Positions 27,015-36,598 of a stretch of DNA of 64,000 nucleotides are shown piece by piece (the first letter of the stretch is position 1; every line of letters begins with the position of its first letter). Origin of the DNA: Rhodobacteraceae bacterium SB2 (GTDB lineage Bacteria > Pseudomonadota > Alphaproteobacteria > Rhodobacterales > Rhodobacteraceae); assembly GCA_001642945.1 (NCBI GenBank), contig LGRT01000018.1:310001-374000 (forward strand). The letters run 5' to 3'. The position numbers were made by a program, and so were the translations under genes. Below the pieces are notes generated by a model. It worked only from the letters and a program-made list of their open reading frames with translations, made no database searches and had not been told where the DNA came from.

Positions 27015-27952
27015 GACTGTGATACTTTCTTTTCATTGCCGCCAAAGGCTTTGCGCATCAAAACAACAGCAGCCCCCAAAAACAGCCCTAACACCAAACC
27101 CAACGCCAACACCAAGCTGCTTTTGGGCGATGTGGGCCGCAATGATTGATCCGGCCCCATCATAATTTCAACCACGAAGGGCCCTTCTCGCGTGGCCAGC
27201 ATCAATTTTTGCTCCTCAGTGGCGATCAGTTTCGCCAATGCTTCGCGGTGTTCGCGCGAGCGCGCTTTCGAAATTTTCCGCTGATAGAACTGCAGCGCGT
27301 CTGACCCGGAAATCACGAAACGCTCTTTAAGAAACCCATCAGTTTCGCGAATGAGCGCCAGCATCAGATCGCTTGCCAATTCTGGCTTAGCACTTTCCAT
27401 GCTCAATTTAAGCATGCCACTGTTTTTATCTTCAGCAACCGACAGATTGGTAGAAAGTGTTTGAGCCAAGCGCGCCGCGTTGGGCGCGATATAGGCGCTT
27501 TGCCCCTCACCGGTTAAAAGCGGCTTGAGCAAACGTTTGACATTTCCCAAAGTTGAGGGAATGGGCTGCAAAAAGCTTTTACGGCTCTCATCCCATTCAC
27601 CTGCGAAAAGCCGCTGTATTAAGTTTTCATCGGCGAAAAGACGTGAAGCGACTTCTTGAGACTTGAGCATCGCCTGAAACGTGATGAATTCAGTGGCGCC
27701 GCCGCTGGGCAGTTGAACCCCCGCCAGCGATGCAAGCCCGCCAAGCCCGCCCAAATTGCCGCCACCCGAACTTTGCTCTTCGGTTGGGCGCAAGGTGACC
27801 GACACAGTATAGCTCCGCTCAGCCCTGTGCAAATATGCCGATGATAATAAAAAAACGGCACATGTCACTATGAAGATAAGGAGTTTTCCATCCCAAAGTG
27901 CGGCGAATAATTCGCGCAGATCGATCTCATCATCTTGCAGCTCTTCGCTCAT
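27011..27952 (-). CDS. Wzz/KpsE-type polysaccharide chain-length or export protein
   Basis: 313 residues. Membrane helices are near residues 28-46 and 280-300, flanking a periplasmic domain, the Wzz topology. The N-terminal cytoplasmic part is very acidic (MSEELQDDEIDLRELF), typical of this family, and a Gly-rich loop (GGGNLGGLGGLASLAG) is near residue 70. A coiled-coil-like helix with REHREALAKLIATEEQ precedes helix 2. It sets chain length or bridges to the outer-membrane exporter. No tyrosine kinase domain is fused. It is the first gene of the operon and overlaps the SLBB gene by 4 bases. The 194 bases upstream hold an AT-rich element near 28036-28052 that may include the promoter. Confidence 0.88.
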   Translation of the reverse strand: MSEELQDDEIDLRELFAALWDGKLLIFIVTCAVFLLSSAYLHRAERSYTVSVTLRPTEEQSSGGGNLGGLGGLASLAGVQLPSGGATEFITFQAMLKSQEVASRLFADENLIQRLFAGEWDESRKSFLQPIPSTLGNVKRLLKPLLTGEGQSAYIAPNAARLAQTLSTNLSVAEDKNSGMLKLSMESAKPELASDLMLALIRETDGFLKERFVISGSDALQFYQRKISKARSREHREALAKLIATEEQKLMLATREGPFVVEIMMGPDQSLRPTSPKSSLVLALGLVLGLFLGAAVVLMRKAFGGNEKKVSQS

Positions 27953-28146
27953 CTCAAAGTCACACCAGTCAGCCTTTTATCCACTTAATATGCCTGTAAA
28001 AGCATCCCCCCCTGAGGTCAACGCCTTCTCCGCAAATATATAATATAATATCAAGATCAAGCCACTGGGCACGCCGTTGAAACGGCTTTTTCCAAGCCTG
28101 ATCAGGCCTTACTTTAACACAGACAGAGCATCCGCTTTCCAAACCC

Positions 28147-29175
28147 TTAAAACGCAATCTGCACTTTCAGCGCGGATCCCCGATCCGATGCCATTTCAAA
28201 TCCTGCAATTGCCTCATGCAGCGGCACGGTTTGAGTGATCAAATCGGAGACGTTAATCAAGCCTTTTTGCATCAAAGACACTGCTGCCTTAAACTCAAAA
28301 TGAAATCTAAAAGAGCCCTTCAAAGAAATTTCTTTGGCGGTCAACGCTTGCATTGGCACGTTCATATCACCGCCCAAGCCAAGCTGTATCAATTGCCCAG
28401 CGGGTCGTAAAACTGAGATGCCGCTCGCCAGCGCAGCAGCGGCCCCTGAACATTCAAAATGCACATCGACCTGGCCTTTATCACGGCCATAAGGGGCCAA
28501 AGCCTGTGGCTGTGTCAGGATATTATACGTTTGATCCGCCCCAGCGGCTTTCGCTTTCGCAAGCGTGTAATCCGAAAGGTCAGTGGCGATTATCTCTGCA
28601 GCGCCGGCGCGCCGTGCAGCCAAAATGGTCAGAGCACCAATCGGACCGCTGCCCGTGACCAACACGCGGGCCCCTAACAAATTGCCAGCTTGCTTCACCG
28701 CATGCAAAGCCACGGCCAGCGGCTCGGCCATCGCGGCTTCACCCGCCGTTAATCCATCCGCCACAACGCATTGCTCCGCCTCTGCCACCAGATATTCCTG
28801 AAAAGCCCCCTGAATATGCGGAAACGGCATCGCACTGCCGTAAAATCGCATATTCAAACAATGATTTAACTGCCCACCCCTACAATAAAGGCAATTATAA
28901 CAAGGCCTTGACGGCGAAATAGCCACTAATCGTCCGACCCGCAGCCCCTCGACATCGGGGCCAAGCTCAACGATTTCACCTGCAACTTCATGCCCCAGAA
29001 CCATTGGCTCACAAAGTTTGATCGGCCCAAACCCACCGTGATTGTAATAATGCAGGTCGGACCCACAAATGCCCCCCGCTTTCAAAGCGATCGCCACCTG
29101 CCCGGGCCCCGGCGCCTCTGCGTCGCGCGTTTCCAAACGCAAATCTTTCGCGCCGTGAATGACCAAAGCTTTCAT
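28147..29175 (-). CDS. L-idonate 5-dehydrogenase-like zinc alcohol dehydrogenase
   Basis: 342 residues, medium-chain dehydrogenase. Catalytic zinc ligands are in GGICGSDLHYY near residue 36 and GHEVAGE near residue 62. The structural zinc site is CYNCLYCRGGQLNHC near residue 93 (CX2CX2CX7C). The nucleotide fold TGSGPIGAL is near residue 174. The HYYNHGGFG segment fits the L-idonate 5-dehydrogenase subfamily, which oxidises L-idonate to 5-keto-D-gluconate. The divergent neighbour is a gluconate 5-dehydrogenase-like SDR, the enzyme expected for the next step. No regulator is adjacent. Other polyol substrates are possible. Confidence 0.85.
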   Translation of the reverse strand: MKALVIHGAKDLRLETRDAEAPGPGQVAIALKAGGICGSDLHYYNHGGFGPIKLCEPMVLGHEVAGEIVELGPDVEGLRVGRLVAISPSRPCYNCLYCRGGQLNHCLNMRFYGSAMPFPHIQGAFQEYLVAEAEQCVVADGLTAGEAAMAEPLAVALHAVKQAGNLLGARVLVTGSGPIGALTILAARRAGAAEIIATDLSDYTLAKAKAAGADQTYNILTQPQALAPYGRDKGQVDVHFECSGAAAALASGISVLRPAGQLIQLGLGGDMNVPMQALTAKEISLKGSFRFHFEFKAAVSLMQKGLINVSDLITQTVPLHEAIAGFEMASDRGSALKVQIAF

Positions 29176-29272
29176 GTAAGTGACTTTCCCTGCTGTACAA
29201 GCTGCTTAAAGATAGCGATAAGATCCATCACGGCCAAGCCCAATAATCCCTGGCCCAAAAAGGAGAAACCGA

Positions 29273-30040
29273 ATGTCATCTGGATTGTTCAATCTTAATG
29301 GGAAGCGCGCCTTAATCACGGGATCAAGCCAAGGCATCGGCTTTGCTCTGGCAAAAGGTCTGGCGGCAGCGGGCGTTGAAATCGTCTTAAACGGGCGCAA
29401 CGCCGAAAAACTGGCCAGCGCAGCGAAAGCGTTGGAGGCCGACGGTACAAAAACCCATCAATTGGCGTTTGATGCCACGGATCATACCGCCGTACGCGAG
29501 GCGGTTGACGGGTTTGAAAGCGCGTCTGGCGCGATTGATATCCTGGTCAACAATGCCGGAATGCAGCATCGCACCGCATTGCAAGATTTTCCACCCGAGG
29601 CATTTGAACAATTACTCCAAACCAATATCGCGTCGGTCTTTCACGTGGGCCAAGCCGTCGCCCGCCATATGATCGGGCGCGAACGGGGCAAGATCATCAA
29701 CATTGCCAGCGTGCAATCTGCCTTGGCCCGTCCCGGCATTGCACCTTATACGGCCACCAAAGGCGCCGTGACCAATTTGACGAAAGGCATGGCGACCGAT
29801 TGGGCCAAACATGGGCTGCAATGCAATGCCATTGCGCCAGGCTATTTTGACACGCCCCTGAATGCGGCTTTGGTGGCCGATCCCCAATTCAGCGCCTGGC
29901 TGACCAATCGAACCCCCGCAGGGCGCTGGGGGCAGGTGGAAGAATTGGTGGGGGCTTGCATCTTTTTGGCCTCTGACGCATCGAGTTTTGTAAATGGCCA
30001 CACGCTTTACGTCGATGGTGGAATCACCGCCTCGCTGTAA
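29273..30040 (+). CDS. Gluconate 5-dehydrogenase-like SDR
   Basis: 255 residues of a classical short-chain dehydrogenase. The cofactor motif TGSSQGIGFALA is near residue 16, NNAGMQ near residue 93, the catalytic Ser in INIASVQSA, then YTATK (YxxxK) near residue 158. It resembles IdnO/Gno, which reduces 5-keto-D-gluconate to D-gluconate. Start at ATG with an AGGAGA site about 10 bases before it. It diverges from the idonate dehydrogenase gene with under 100 bases between, so a shared regulatory region is likely, and it converges on the enolase-superfamily gene (12 bases between stops). Confidence 0.85.
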   Translation: MSSGLFNLNGKRALITGSSQGIGFALAKGLAAAGVEIVLNGRNAEKLASAAKALEADGTKTHQLAFDATDHTAVREAVDGFESASGAIDILVNNAGMQHRTALQDFPPEAFEQLLQTNIASVFHVGQAVARHMIGRERGKIINIASVQSALARPGIAPYTATKGAVTNLTKGMATDWAKHGLQCNAIAPGYFDTPLNAALVADPQFSAWLTNRTPAGRWGQVEELVGACIFLASDASSFVNGHTLYVDGGITASL

Positions 30041-30052
30041 CCCTTATGCCAG

Positions 30053-31150
30053 CTACAGCCGAAACGGCTGCAGCCGCTCCCAATCAAACTCGACCCCGAT
30101 GCCCGGCGCATCCGGCGCCACAGCCAAATGCTGTTCTAGTTGCAGGGGCTGCTTGGTGTATCGGTCAATCGGAAAGCTATGCACTTCAAGCCATCCGCCA
30201 TGGGCTTGCCCGCTCACCAAAGACACGTGTAATTCTTGCATCCCATGGCTGCAAATCGGCACACCAGAGCGCGCGCTCTCAGCCGCGACGCGCAACCAGC
30301 CCGTGATGCCCCCGCAATTTGACGCATCGGGCTGAACAAAGCCCAACTGACTTTGCGCCAACGCCATTTCGAACTCTTCATGCGTATGCAAGTTTTCACC
30401 CTGCGCAACCGCGATGCCGCTCGCGTTGGAAATTTCCGCATAGCCAGCAAAATTTTCAGGGATAATCGGTTCTTCAAACCACAAAATATTTTGATCGCGC
30501 ACCGCCTTGGCAAGCGCAATCGCCTGCGCCACATTCAGCGCATAATTGGCGTCAATCATGAAGTGAATGTCGGGCCCGATTAACGCGCGAACCGCGCGGA
30601 TCCGCGCAACATCTTCCTCAAGACTGGGTTGTCCCACTTTGATTTTCACAGCGTTAAATCCAGCCGCCAAATAAGCCTTAATATGACCGCATAATTTTGG
30701 CAGTGGAAAGGCCAGATCAATCCCGCCCGCATAGGCTTTGCAACGGTTGCCTGCGCCACCTGCCATCCGCCAGAGCGGCAAACCCGCTGCTTTGCAGCGC
30801 AAATCCCAAAGCGCGATATCAACAGCAGAAATCGCAAAGCTCACGATGCCCCCGCGCCCTACATAATGCATATGCCACAGCATTTGCTCATACAAGCTTT
30901 CGATATCCGTGCTGCAGCGCCCAACTAAAAATGGCGCTAAATCGTTCCGAATCAGCGCAAGAATCGCATGGCCTCCGCGCCCGCCCGTATAGGTATAACC
31001 GGTGGCGCAGCGCCCATCTGCCAAACAGATGGTGACGCAGATTAGCTGAAAATGGCTATGCGCCCCATGTTTGGCATCCACTAACACCTCATCGAGCGGC
31101 ACCTCAAAAAGCGACGCCTCTAAATCAACGATCTGGGTATTCTCCCTCAC
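30053..31150 (-). CDS. Mandelate racemase/muconate lactonizing enzyme family protein
   Basis: 365 residues of the enolase superfamily. Catalytic marks are VKIKVG (KxK) near residue 168, MIDANYALN (metal Asp) near residue 200, [10 protein letters not shown] near residue 225, and the later Glu in AQGENLHT and His in CSHGMQELH, which fit the MR subgroup. It probably dehydrates or racemises a sugar acid. It has a GTG start with AAGG about 10 bases upstream. It is the last gene of the minus-strand set starting at the SDR of 35519. It could duplicate the step of the IlvD/Edd dehydratase for another acid. Confidence 0.82.
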   Translation of the reverse strand: MRENTQIVDLEASLFEVPLDEVLVDAKHGAHSHFQLICVTICLADGRCATGYTYTGGRGGHAILALIRNDLAPFLVGRCSTDIESLYEQMLWHMHYVGRGGIVSFAISAVDIALWDLRCKAAGLPLWRMAGGAGNRCKAYAGGIDLAFPLPKLCGHIKAYLAAGFNAVKIKVGQPSLEEDVARIRAVRALIGPDIHFMIDANYALNVAQAIALAKAVRDQNILWFEEPIIPENFAGYAEISNASGIAVAQGENLHTHEEFEMALAQSQLGFVQPDASNCGGITGWLRVAAESARSGVPICSHGMQELHVSLVSGQAHGGWLEVHSFPIDRYTKQPLQLEQHLAVAPDAPGIGVEFDWERLQPFRL

Positions 31151-31162
31151 GCTGCGATCACC

Positions 31163-32119
31163 TTACAGATGCGCGCATTCCGGCACCGGGCTGATCACGC
31201 TGCCCGAGGCGAGGTGATTGAGTATATTATCAACCGTGAGATTTCCCATCGCCGCGCGGGTTTCCACAGTGGCGCTTCCCACATGCGGCAACAAGGCCAC
31301 ATTTGACAGCGCCCGCAAAGTTTCGGGCACTTTCGGCTCTTGCTCAAATACATCTAGCCCGGCCCAGCCAAGGCGTCCGTCTTGCAAGGCTGCAATCAGA
31401 GCCTCTTCATCCACAACCGACCCACGGCTCACATTGATCAAAGTGCCGTTAGGACCCAGAGCATTCAATACGTCTGCGTTGACAAGATGCCGCGTCGCGG
31501 GCCCGCCTGGAGTGATGCAAATCACCACATCGCTTTGGCGCGCCATATCGATAAGACTATCACAATAGATGTATTCAACCGGCTTTGCGCTGCGCGAATG
31601 ATAAAGAATTTTAGCGTTAAACGGAGCGAGTTTCTGGGCAATGGCCTGCCCGATCCGACCCATGCCCAAAATACCAACGGTTTGGTTATCTGCAGAGCGC
31701 GACAAGGGCGCATTGCCTTCGCGCTCCCACGCGCCCGAGCGCACATACGCGTCTTCTGCCAAAAAGTTTCGATAGCATGCAAGCATCAGCAAAAGCGCTG
31801 TGCTCGCCACTTCGGCGTTCAACACATTCGGCGTATGCGTGACATGAATGCCGCGTGCGGCAGCGGCGGCGGTGTCGATCGCATCATAGCCCACCCCGTA
31901 GCAGCTGATCACTTTCAAATTGGGCATCGCCTCCATATAGGCGGGCAAAATCCCATCATGACCATTCGTGGCGACGTAAGAAATGTTATCACCATGCTCT
32001 GCCAACCAGGCGATTGGATCTGCGATATCCGCCAATGCGTGGATGGTGAATTTCTCAGAAAGGCGATGCAGCATCTCTTCAGTTGCGCCGCCGATCAGCA
32101 AAAGATCCGGCATGCTCAT
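31163..32119 (-). CDS. D-isomer-specific 2-hydroxyacid dehydrogenase (glyoxylate/hydroxypyruvate reductase-like)
   Basis: 318 residues. NAD-binding GILGMGRIGQAIA is near residue 150. The catalytic trio is visible as Arg in NVSRGSVVDE near residue 230, Glu in FEQEPKVPE near residue 260 and His in LLPHVGSAT near residue 280. It interconverts a 2-keto acid and a D-2-hydroxyacid such as glyoxylate/glycolate, hydroxypyruvate/glycerate or pyruvate/lactate. Its start overlaps the FAH hydrolase stop by 4 bases, so it probably acts on a product of that cleavage. Substrate not determined. Confidence 0.88.
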   Translation of the reverse strand: MSMPDLLLIGGATEEMLHRLSEKFTIHALADIADPIAWLAEHGDNISYVATNGHDGILPAYMEAMPNLKVISCYGVGYDAIDTAAAAARGIHVTHTPNVLNAEVASTALLLMLACYRNFLAEDAYVRSGAWEREGNAPLSRSADNQTVGILGMGRIGQAIAQKLAPFNAKILYHSRSAKPVEYIYCDSLIDMARQSDVVICITPGGPATRHLVNADVLNALGPNGTLINVSRGSVVDEEALIAALQDGRLGWAGLDVFEQEPKVPETLRALSNVALLPHVGSATVETRAAMGNLTVDNILNHLASGSVISPVPECAHL

Positions 32120-32964
32120 GCGTCTTCCACAACACTTTGACGCTGCGATCCAAGGCCTTCAATCGCCAGCTCCATCACATCGCCGCGCTTGAGATAGATC
32201 GGCTGCGGCTTGATCCCCATCCCAACGCCAGGGGGCGTTCCGGTACTGATCACATCACCTGGGTGCAAAGACATCAACCCAGAAAGATGTTCAATTATCT
32301 CCGCTACGGAAAAAATCATTGTGTTGGTGTTGCCGCTTTGCATACGCGTGCCGTTCACATCCAAGCTCATCGCTAGATTTTGTGGATCTGCAATTTCGTC
32401 ACGCGTGACCAACCACGGGCCGGTTGGCCCGAATGTGTCGCAGGATTTCCCCTTCGTCCATTGCCCCGTAAGCGAGGTTTGAAAATGGCGCTCAGACACA
32501 TCATTGATAACGCAATATCCAGCCACATAATCAAGCGCCTCTTCTTGCGAGACATATTTGGCCGTTTTACCAATCACCACGCCCAGCTCGACTTCCCAAT
32601 CTGTATGGGTTGATCCGCGCGGCATCGACACATCATCGTTTGGGCCCACAACCGCCGAAGTGGCTTTGGCAAATAAAATTGGATGTTCGGGAATTGCGGC
32701 GCCAGTTTCCGCCGCGTGATCAGAATAATTCAAACCGATACATAGAAATTTCCCAATGCTTCCAACGCACGCGCCCAAGCGCGGGCTGCCATCAACCAAT
32801 GGTAGGTTGTTCGGCTCGAGCGCGCGTAATTTTTCCAGCTCTGCATCTTGCAGCGCGGCCCCGGCAATGTCAGCAACATGCGATGACAGATCTCTAAGAT
32901 CCCCATTTTGATCGATCAAACCGGGTTTTTCCGCACCGATGGCCCCATAACGAACAAGCTTCAT
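32116..32964 (-). CDS. Fumarylacetoacetate hydrolase family protein (2,4-diketo-3-deoxy-L-fuconate hydrolase-like)
   Basis: 282 residues. The metal site shows as DWEVELGVVIG near residue 122 and NDVSER near residue 157, with the late motif GDVISTGTPPGVGMG near residue 235. The N-terminus MKLVRYGAIGAEKPGLID is that of the subgroup that splits 2,4-diketo-3-deoxy sugar acids to pyruvate plus a hydroxyacid. Upstream in the same operon are a dehydratase (making the 2-keto-3-deoxy acid) and an SDR (oxidising it to the diketo acid), so the three form a non-phosphorylating route. Whether the natural sugar is L-fuconate, L-rhamnonate, L-arabinonate or other is open. Confidence 0.87.
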   Translation of the reverse strand: MKLVRYGAIGAEKPGLIDQNGDLRDLSSHVADIAGAALQDAELEKLRALEPNNLPLVDGSPRLGACVGSIGKFLCIGLNYSDHAAETGAAIPEHPILFAKATSAVVGPNDDVSMPRGSTHTDWEVELGVVIGKTAKYVSQEEALDYVAGYCVINDVSERHFQTSLTGQWTKGKSCDTFGPTGPWLVTRDEIADPQNLAMSLDVNGTRMQSGNTNTMIFSVAEIIEHLSGLMSLHPGDVISTGTPPGVGMGIKPQPIYLKRGDVMELAIEGLGSQRQSVVEDA

Positions 32965-32974
32965 TCTCTATCTC

Positions 32975-34768
32975 CTAATGGTTGTCGCGCGGCACATATT
33001 TGCGCGCAATATCTCTGTAATTATCGGCATCTTTCAAAATCATACCTTCGTCAAAGCGGCCTACCTTTTCGCGGAACAGCTCTTGCCAGGGCGAATGATT
33101 CTCTGGGTAGGGATAGCCTTCGGCCTCAAAGGCGCGGGCGCGCTCTGCCAACTCGTCCAAAGGTACCAGCATATCCGCCGAGCATTTTTTAAGATCAATG
33201 CGGACGCGATCGCCGGTTTTCAAAAGCGCCAGCCCGCCGCCAGCCGCCGCTTCTGGCGAGGCATTTAAAATTGAAGGACTTCCTGATGTGCCCGATTGAC
33301 GGCCATCGCCAATACAAGGCAGCGCCTCAACGCCTTTTTTCAACAAATAGGCAGGCGGGCGCATATTGACCACTTCGGCGCCCCCCGGATATCCAATCGG
33401 CCCCGTACCACGCATGAAAAGAATACAGGTCTCATCAATATTTTCCGCAGGATCATCAATGCGATGGTGAAACTCCTCGGGCCCATCAAACACAATAGCC
33501 CGGCCTTCAAACGCATCTGGATCCTCGGGATTTGACAGATAGCTTTGCCGAAAATTATCGCTGATCACAGAAGTTTTCATGATCGCGCTGTCAAACAAGT
33601 TCCCCGATAAATTAATAAACCCGGCTTGCGCTTTAATGGGCGCGCTCACGGGTTTGATCACATCTTGGTTTTCGCTGCGCCGGTCGGAGCAATTATCGCC
33701 CATGGACGCGCCATTGACGGTAAGCGCTTTGGGATGCGGCAACAAACCTGCTTCGAGCAACTCTCCAACAACCGCTGGGACGCCGCCCGCCCTTTGATAA
33801 TCTTCACCCAGATACTCCCCCGCGGGCTGCAAATTCACCAAAAGCGGAATCTCATGGCCAATGCTCTGCCAATCATCATTGTTCAATGGCACGCCAAGAT
33901 GGCGCGCAATCCCGTTCAAATGGATCGGCGCATTGGTAGAGCCGCCAATCGCAGAATTGATTACGATCGCATTTTCAAAGGCCTCACGCGTCATCACATC
34001 GCTTGGCCGCAGGTCTTCCCACACCATATCGACGATCCGCAAACCGGTTTCATAACTGATTTGTCCGCGTTCGCGATAGGGCGCCGGAATCGCTGCAGAG
34101 CCGGGCAATTGCATGCCCAACGCTTCTGCCAAAGAATTCATCGTGGTGGCGGTGCCCATCGTATTGCAGTAGCCAACCGAAGGTGCGGCGCTGGAAACCA
34201 GCTCCATAAAACCATCATCATCAATGTCGCCCGAGGCCAACATCTCGCGTGCCTTCCAAACGATGGTGCCCGAACCGGTCCGCTCGCCGTTGAACCAGCC
34301 ATTTAACATCGGCCCGACCGAAAGCGCGATGGCCGGGATATTCACCGTCGCGGCCGCCATGAGCAGCGCAGGGGTGGTTTTATCGCAGCCAATATTCAGC
34401 ACAACGCCATCAAGCGGATAGCCAAATAAGGTTTCCACAAGCGATAGATAGGCCAAATTGCGGTCTAACATCGCGGTTGGACGCTTGCCGGTTTCTTGAA
34501 TCGGGTGAACAGGAATTTCAATCGGTGTGCCGCCGGCCGCGATGATTCCGTCGCGCACGCGCTTGGTCAGCTCGAGGTGGTGGCGGTTGCACGGGCTGAG
34601 ATCGCTGCCCGTTTGGGCGATCCCAATGATAGGTTTGCCCGATTGCAGTTCTTTTCGCGTCAGGCCGTAATTCAAATACCGCTCTAAATAAAGCGCTGTC
34701 ATTTCGCGGTTATCCGCATTCATGAACCATTTACGTGATCTTAAGTCTTCAATTTGAATTTTTTTCAT
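32975..34768 (-). CDS. IlvD/Edd family sugar-acid dehydratase (xylonate dehydratase-like)
   Basis: 597 residues from the ATG at 34768, which has an AGGAT site and lies 4 bases after the SDR stop; a longer frame to 34903 would run into the SDR gene. Iron-sulfur cysteines are in [10 protein letters not shown] near residue 58, [10 protein letters not shown] near residue 130 and [13 protein letters not shown] near residue 200. The pattern RSRKWF near the start and [13 protein letters not shown] is that of the D-xylonate/L-arabinonate dehydratase branch, not of branched-chain amino acid IlvD. It removes water from an aldonate to give a 2-keto-3-deoxy acid. The C-terminus ends in PRDNH, like xylonate dehydratases. 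Confidence 0.88.
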   Translation of the reverse strand: MKKIQIEDLRSRKWFMNADNREMTALYLERYLNYGLTRKELQSGKPIIGIAQTGSDLSPCNRHHLELTKRVRDGIIAAGGTPIEIPVHPIQETGKRPTAMLDRNLAYLSLVETLFGYPLDGVVLNIGCDKTTPALLMAAATVNIPAIALSVGPMLNGWFNGERTGSGTIVWKAREMLASGDIDDDGFMELVSSAAPSVGYCNTMGTATTMNSLAEALGMQLPGSAAIPAPYRERGQISYETGLRIVDMVWEDLRPSDVMTREAFENAIVINSAIGGSTNAPIHLNGIARHLGVPLNNDDWQSIGHEIPLLVNLQPAGEYLGEDYQRAGGVPAVVGELLEAGLLPHPKALTVNGASMGDNCSDRRSENQDVIKPVSAPIKAQAGFINLSGNLFDSAIMKTSVISDNFRQSYLSNPEDPDAFEGRAIVFDGPEEFHHRIDDPAENIDETCILFMRGTGPIGYPGGAEVVNMRPPAYLLKKGVEALPCIGDGRQSGTSGSPSILNASPEAAAGGGLALLKTGDRVRIDLKKCSADMLVPLDELAERARAFEAEGYPYPENHSPWQELFREKVGRFDEGMILKDADNYRDIARKYVPRDNH

Positions 34769-34772
34769 AAGT

Positions 34773-35519
34773 TTATCCTGACCATCCGCCATCAATGATA
34801 TGGGCTTGCCCTGTGGTAAAGGCACTTTCATCGCTGGCAAGATACACCACCAGCGCCGCAATTTCTTCTGCTTTTGCAATCCGTCCCATCGGTTGGCGCG
34901 CAATAAAGGCTTTCATTGCCGCCTCGTAATCACCAGTGGCATGCAAGCGATCATACAAGCTCGGGCTTTCAACCGTGCCCGGGCAGATCGCGTTGCAGCG
35001 GACCCCTTTGGTAATGTAATCGATTGCAACCGATTTTGTGAGGCCCAGAACCGCCGCCTTCGTGGTGCCATAGACAAACCGGTTTGGCGCTCCGATAACC
35101 GAAGAACAGGCTGAAGACATATTGATAATAGAGCCCGATCCGCGCTCTAACATACCCGGCAAAGCCGCCCGCACGGTCCGCAACATCGAGCGCACATTCA
35201 GATCAAAAGCGAATTCCCAATCTTCATCGCTGGCCTCTAACACGGTGCCATTATGCACAAAACCAGCGCAATTGAACAACACATCGGGCTGCGCCACTTC
35301 AACGCCCGCCGCCACAGAGGCCTCTGAGCGGACATCTAATTCAAACGCCTCTAATCGGCCGGTCGCCTCAGATTTCAACTGCGCCAAACCTTCGGGGTTT
35401 ATGTCTGTGGCGAACACCTCAGCGCCCTCAGCCGCCATCGCCAAAGCCGCCGCTCGGCCGATCCCTTGACCCGCCGCCGTCACCAAAACGCGTTTATTTT
35501 TCAACCTGTTACCAGCCAT
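34773..35519 (-). CDS. SDR oxidoreductase, 2-keto-3-deoxy-L-fuconate dehydrogenase-like
   Basis: 248 residues from the ATG at 35519 (GGGGAAAG site). Motifs are [14 protein letters not shown] near residue 13, [15 protein letters not shown] and YGTTKAA (YxxxK) near residue 150. Closest in style to 2-keto-3-deoxy-L-fuconate 4-dehydrogenase and the DHRS6-type SDRs. It heads the operon with the dehydratase, FAH hydrolase, hydroxyacid dehydrogenase and MR-type gene, giving a complete oxidative route. About 190 bases upstream separate it from the divergent LtnD-like gene; both promoters must be there. Confidence 0.84.
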   Translation of the reverse strand: MAGNRLKNKRVLVTAAGQGIGRAAALAMAAEGAEVFATDINPEGLAQLKSEATGRLEAFELDVRSEASVAAGVEVAQPDVLFNCAGFVHNGTVLEASDEDWEFAFDLNVRSMLRTVRAALPGMLERGSGSIINMSSACSSVIGAPNRFVYGTTKAAVLGLTKSVAIDYITKGVRCNAICPGTVESPSLYDRLHATGDYEAAMKAFIARQPMGRIAKAEEIAALVVYLASDESAFTTGQAHIIDGGWSG

Positions 35520-35710
35520 ACACTTTCCCCCATTGCCCGTGCTAAAACCCAATATTTTTTGGGCAACGCAACCTTCGCTTCGATGTGACTAACATCAGAT
35601 GCACGAACACTCAACAGTTACGGAACGCGGCCACAACAACCTGCAAATCCTGAGTGACATCCGAAATTTCATCTCTATTGTGACGGTAGAAAGAACAAAA
35701 TGAGGATGCC

Positions 35711-36598
35711 ATGTCGGAAATATCAAAGGTCGCATTTCTAGGAACAGGTCTTATGGGGTTCCCAATGGCTAGGAACTTATCTGCCAATGGTATCACCCTG
35801 AGCGCTTGGAACAGATCTGCTGAAAAAGCGATTGGGCTATCTGGCTTTGGTGTGCATGTAGCGACAAGCGCCGCAGAGGCAGTTAAAAATGCAGATATAA
35901 TCATTTCAATGGTGTCAGACGGCCCGACCGTGGCTTTGATTTTAGACGATGCGGCCTTGCAAAAAGCGCTCAAACCCGACGCAGTCTGGGTGGATATGTC
36001 CAGCACGAAACCAGAAGAAGCGCGCGCCCAAGCGGCGCATTTGCGCGCCTTTAACACCCGACATTTAGACGCGCCAGTTTCAGGCGGCACCAAAGGGGCC
36101 GAGGCCGGCAGTCTTGCGATTATGGTTGGGGGGGCTGCAGAAGATTTTTCTCAAGTTCAAGATGTTCTGGCCGGTATGGGCCGGCCAACCCATGTGGGCC
36201 CCTCGGGCGCTGGGCAATTGGCAAAACTGGCGAACCAGGCCATCGTTGCCGTTACAATCGGCGCGGTTGCCGAAGCCATGCTGCTGCTCGAGCGCGGCGG
36301 GGCCGATCCGGCAGCGGTGCGCGCAGCCTTGCAGGGCGGCTTTGCCGATAGCGTTATTCTTCAACAACATGGAGAGCGTATGACGACGGGCAATTTTGTG
36401 CCGGGCGGGCCTGCTAAATTTCACCTCAAAGATCTGAATAACGGGCTGAATGAAGCCGCGCAGCTTGGCGTGACCTTACCTGTCACGCAGCATATCCGAG
36501 ATCGCTTTGAACATTTGGTTGAGCATATGAGTGGCGCAGATACGGACCATTCTGGCCTGTATTTGGAATTGCTCGAGCATGGACAAAACAAGCCATGA
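35711..36598 (+). CDS. Beta-hydroxyacid dehydrogenase (LtnD/GarR/3-HIBDH-like)
   Basis: 295 residues. Cofactor motif FLGTGLMGFPMARNL near residue 9, the substrate signature DAPVSGGTKGAEAGS near residue 120, and catalytic Lys in GQLAKLANQ near residue 175. The family oxidises beta-hydroxyacids: L-threonate, D-glycerate (tartronate semialdehyde) or 3-hydroxyisobutyrate. It overlaps the DenD-like gene by 4 bases. In four-carbon acid sugar pathways LtnD and DenD oxidise threonate and erythronate at C2/C3, so this pair hints at such acids, though the expected kinase OtnK is not in the window. Confidence 0.83.
   Translation: MSEISKVAFLGTGLMGFPMARNLSANGITLSAWNRSAEKAIGLSGFGVHVATSAAEAVKNADIIISMVSDGPTVALILDDAALQKALKPDAVWVDMSSTKPEEARAQAAHLRAFNTRHLDAPVSGGTKGAEAGSLAIMVGGAAEDFSQVQDVLAGMGRPTHVGPSGAGQLAKLANQAIVAVTIGAVAEAMLLLERGGADPAAVRAALQGGFADSVILQQHGERMTTGNFVPGGPAKFHLKDLNNGLNEAAQLGVTLPVTQHIRDRFEHLVEHMSGADTDHSGLYLELLEHGQNKP

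Noticed and set aside
28073-28091. GCCGTT-GA-AACGGC hairpin followed by five T on the plus strand as a terminator
   Set aside because: No plus-strand gene ends there, and on the minus strand, where idnD ends, there is no T run after the stem; the 2-base loop is also too tight.
33626-34306. Open frame of about 226 codons opposite the IlvD/Edd dehydratase
   Set aside because: Shadow of a well-conserved gene; Arg/His-rich product without family marks.
32975-34768. Branched-chain amino acid dihydroxy-acid dehydratase (IlvD)
   Set aside because: The early RSRKWF and [13 protein letters not shown] segments and the sugar-acid gene context fit the xylonate/arabinonate branch.
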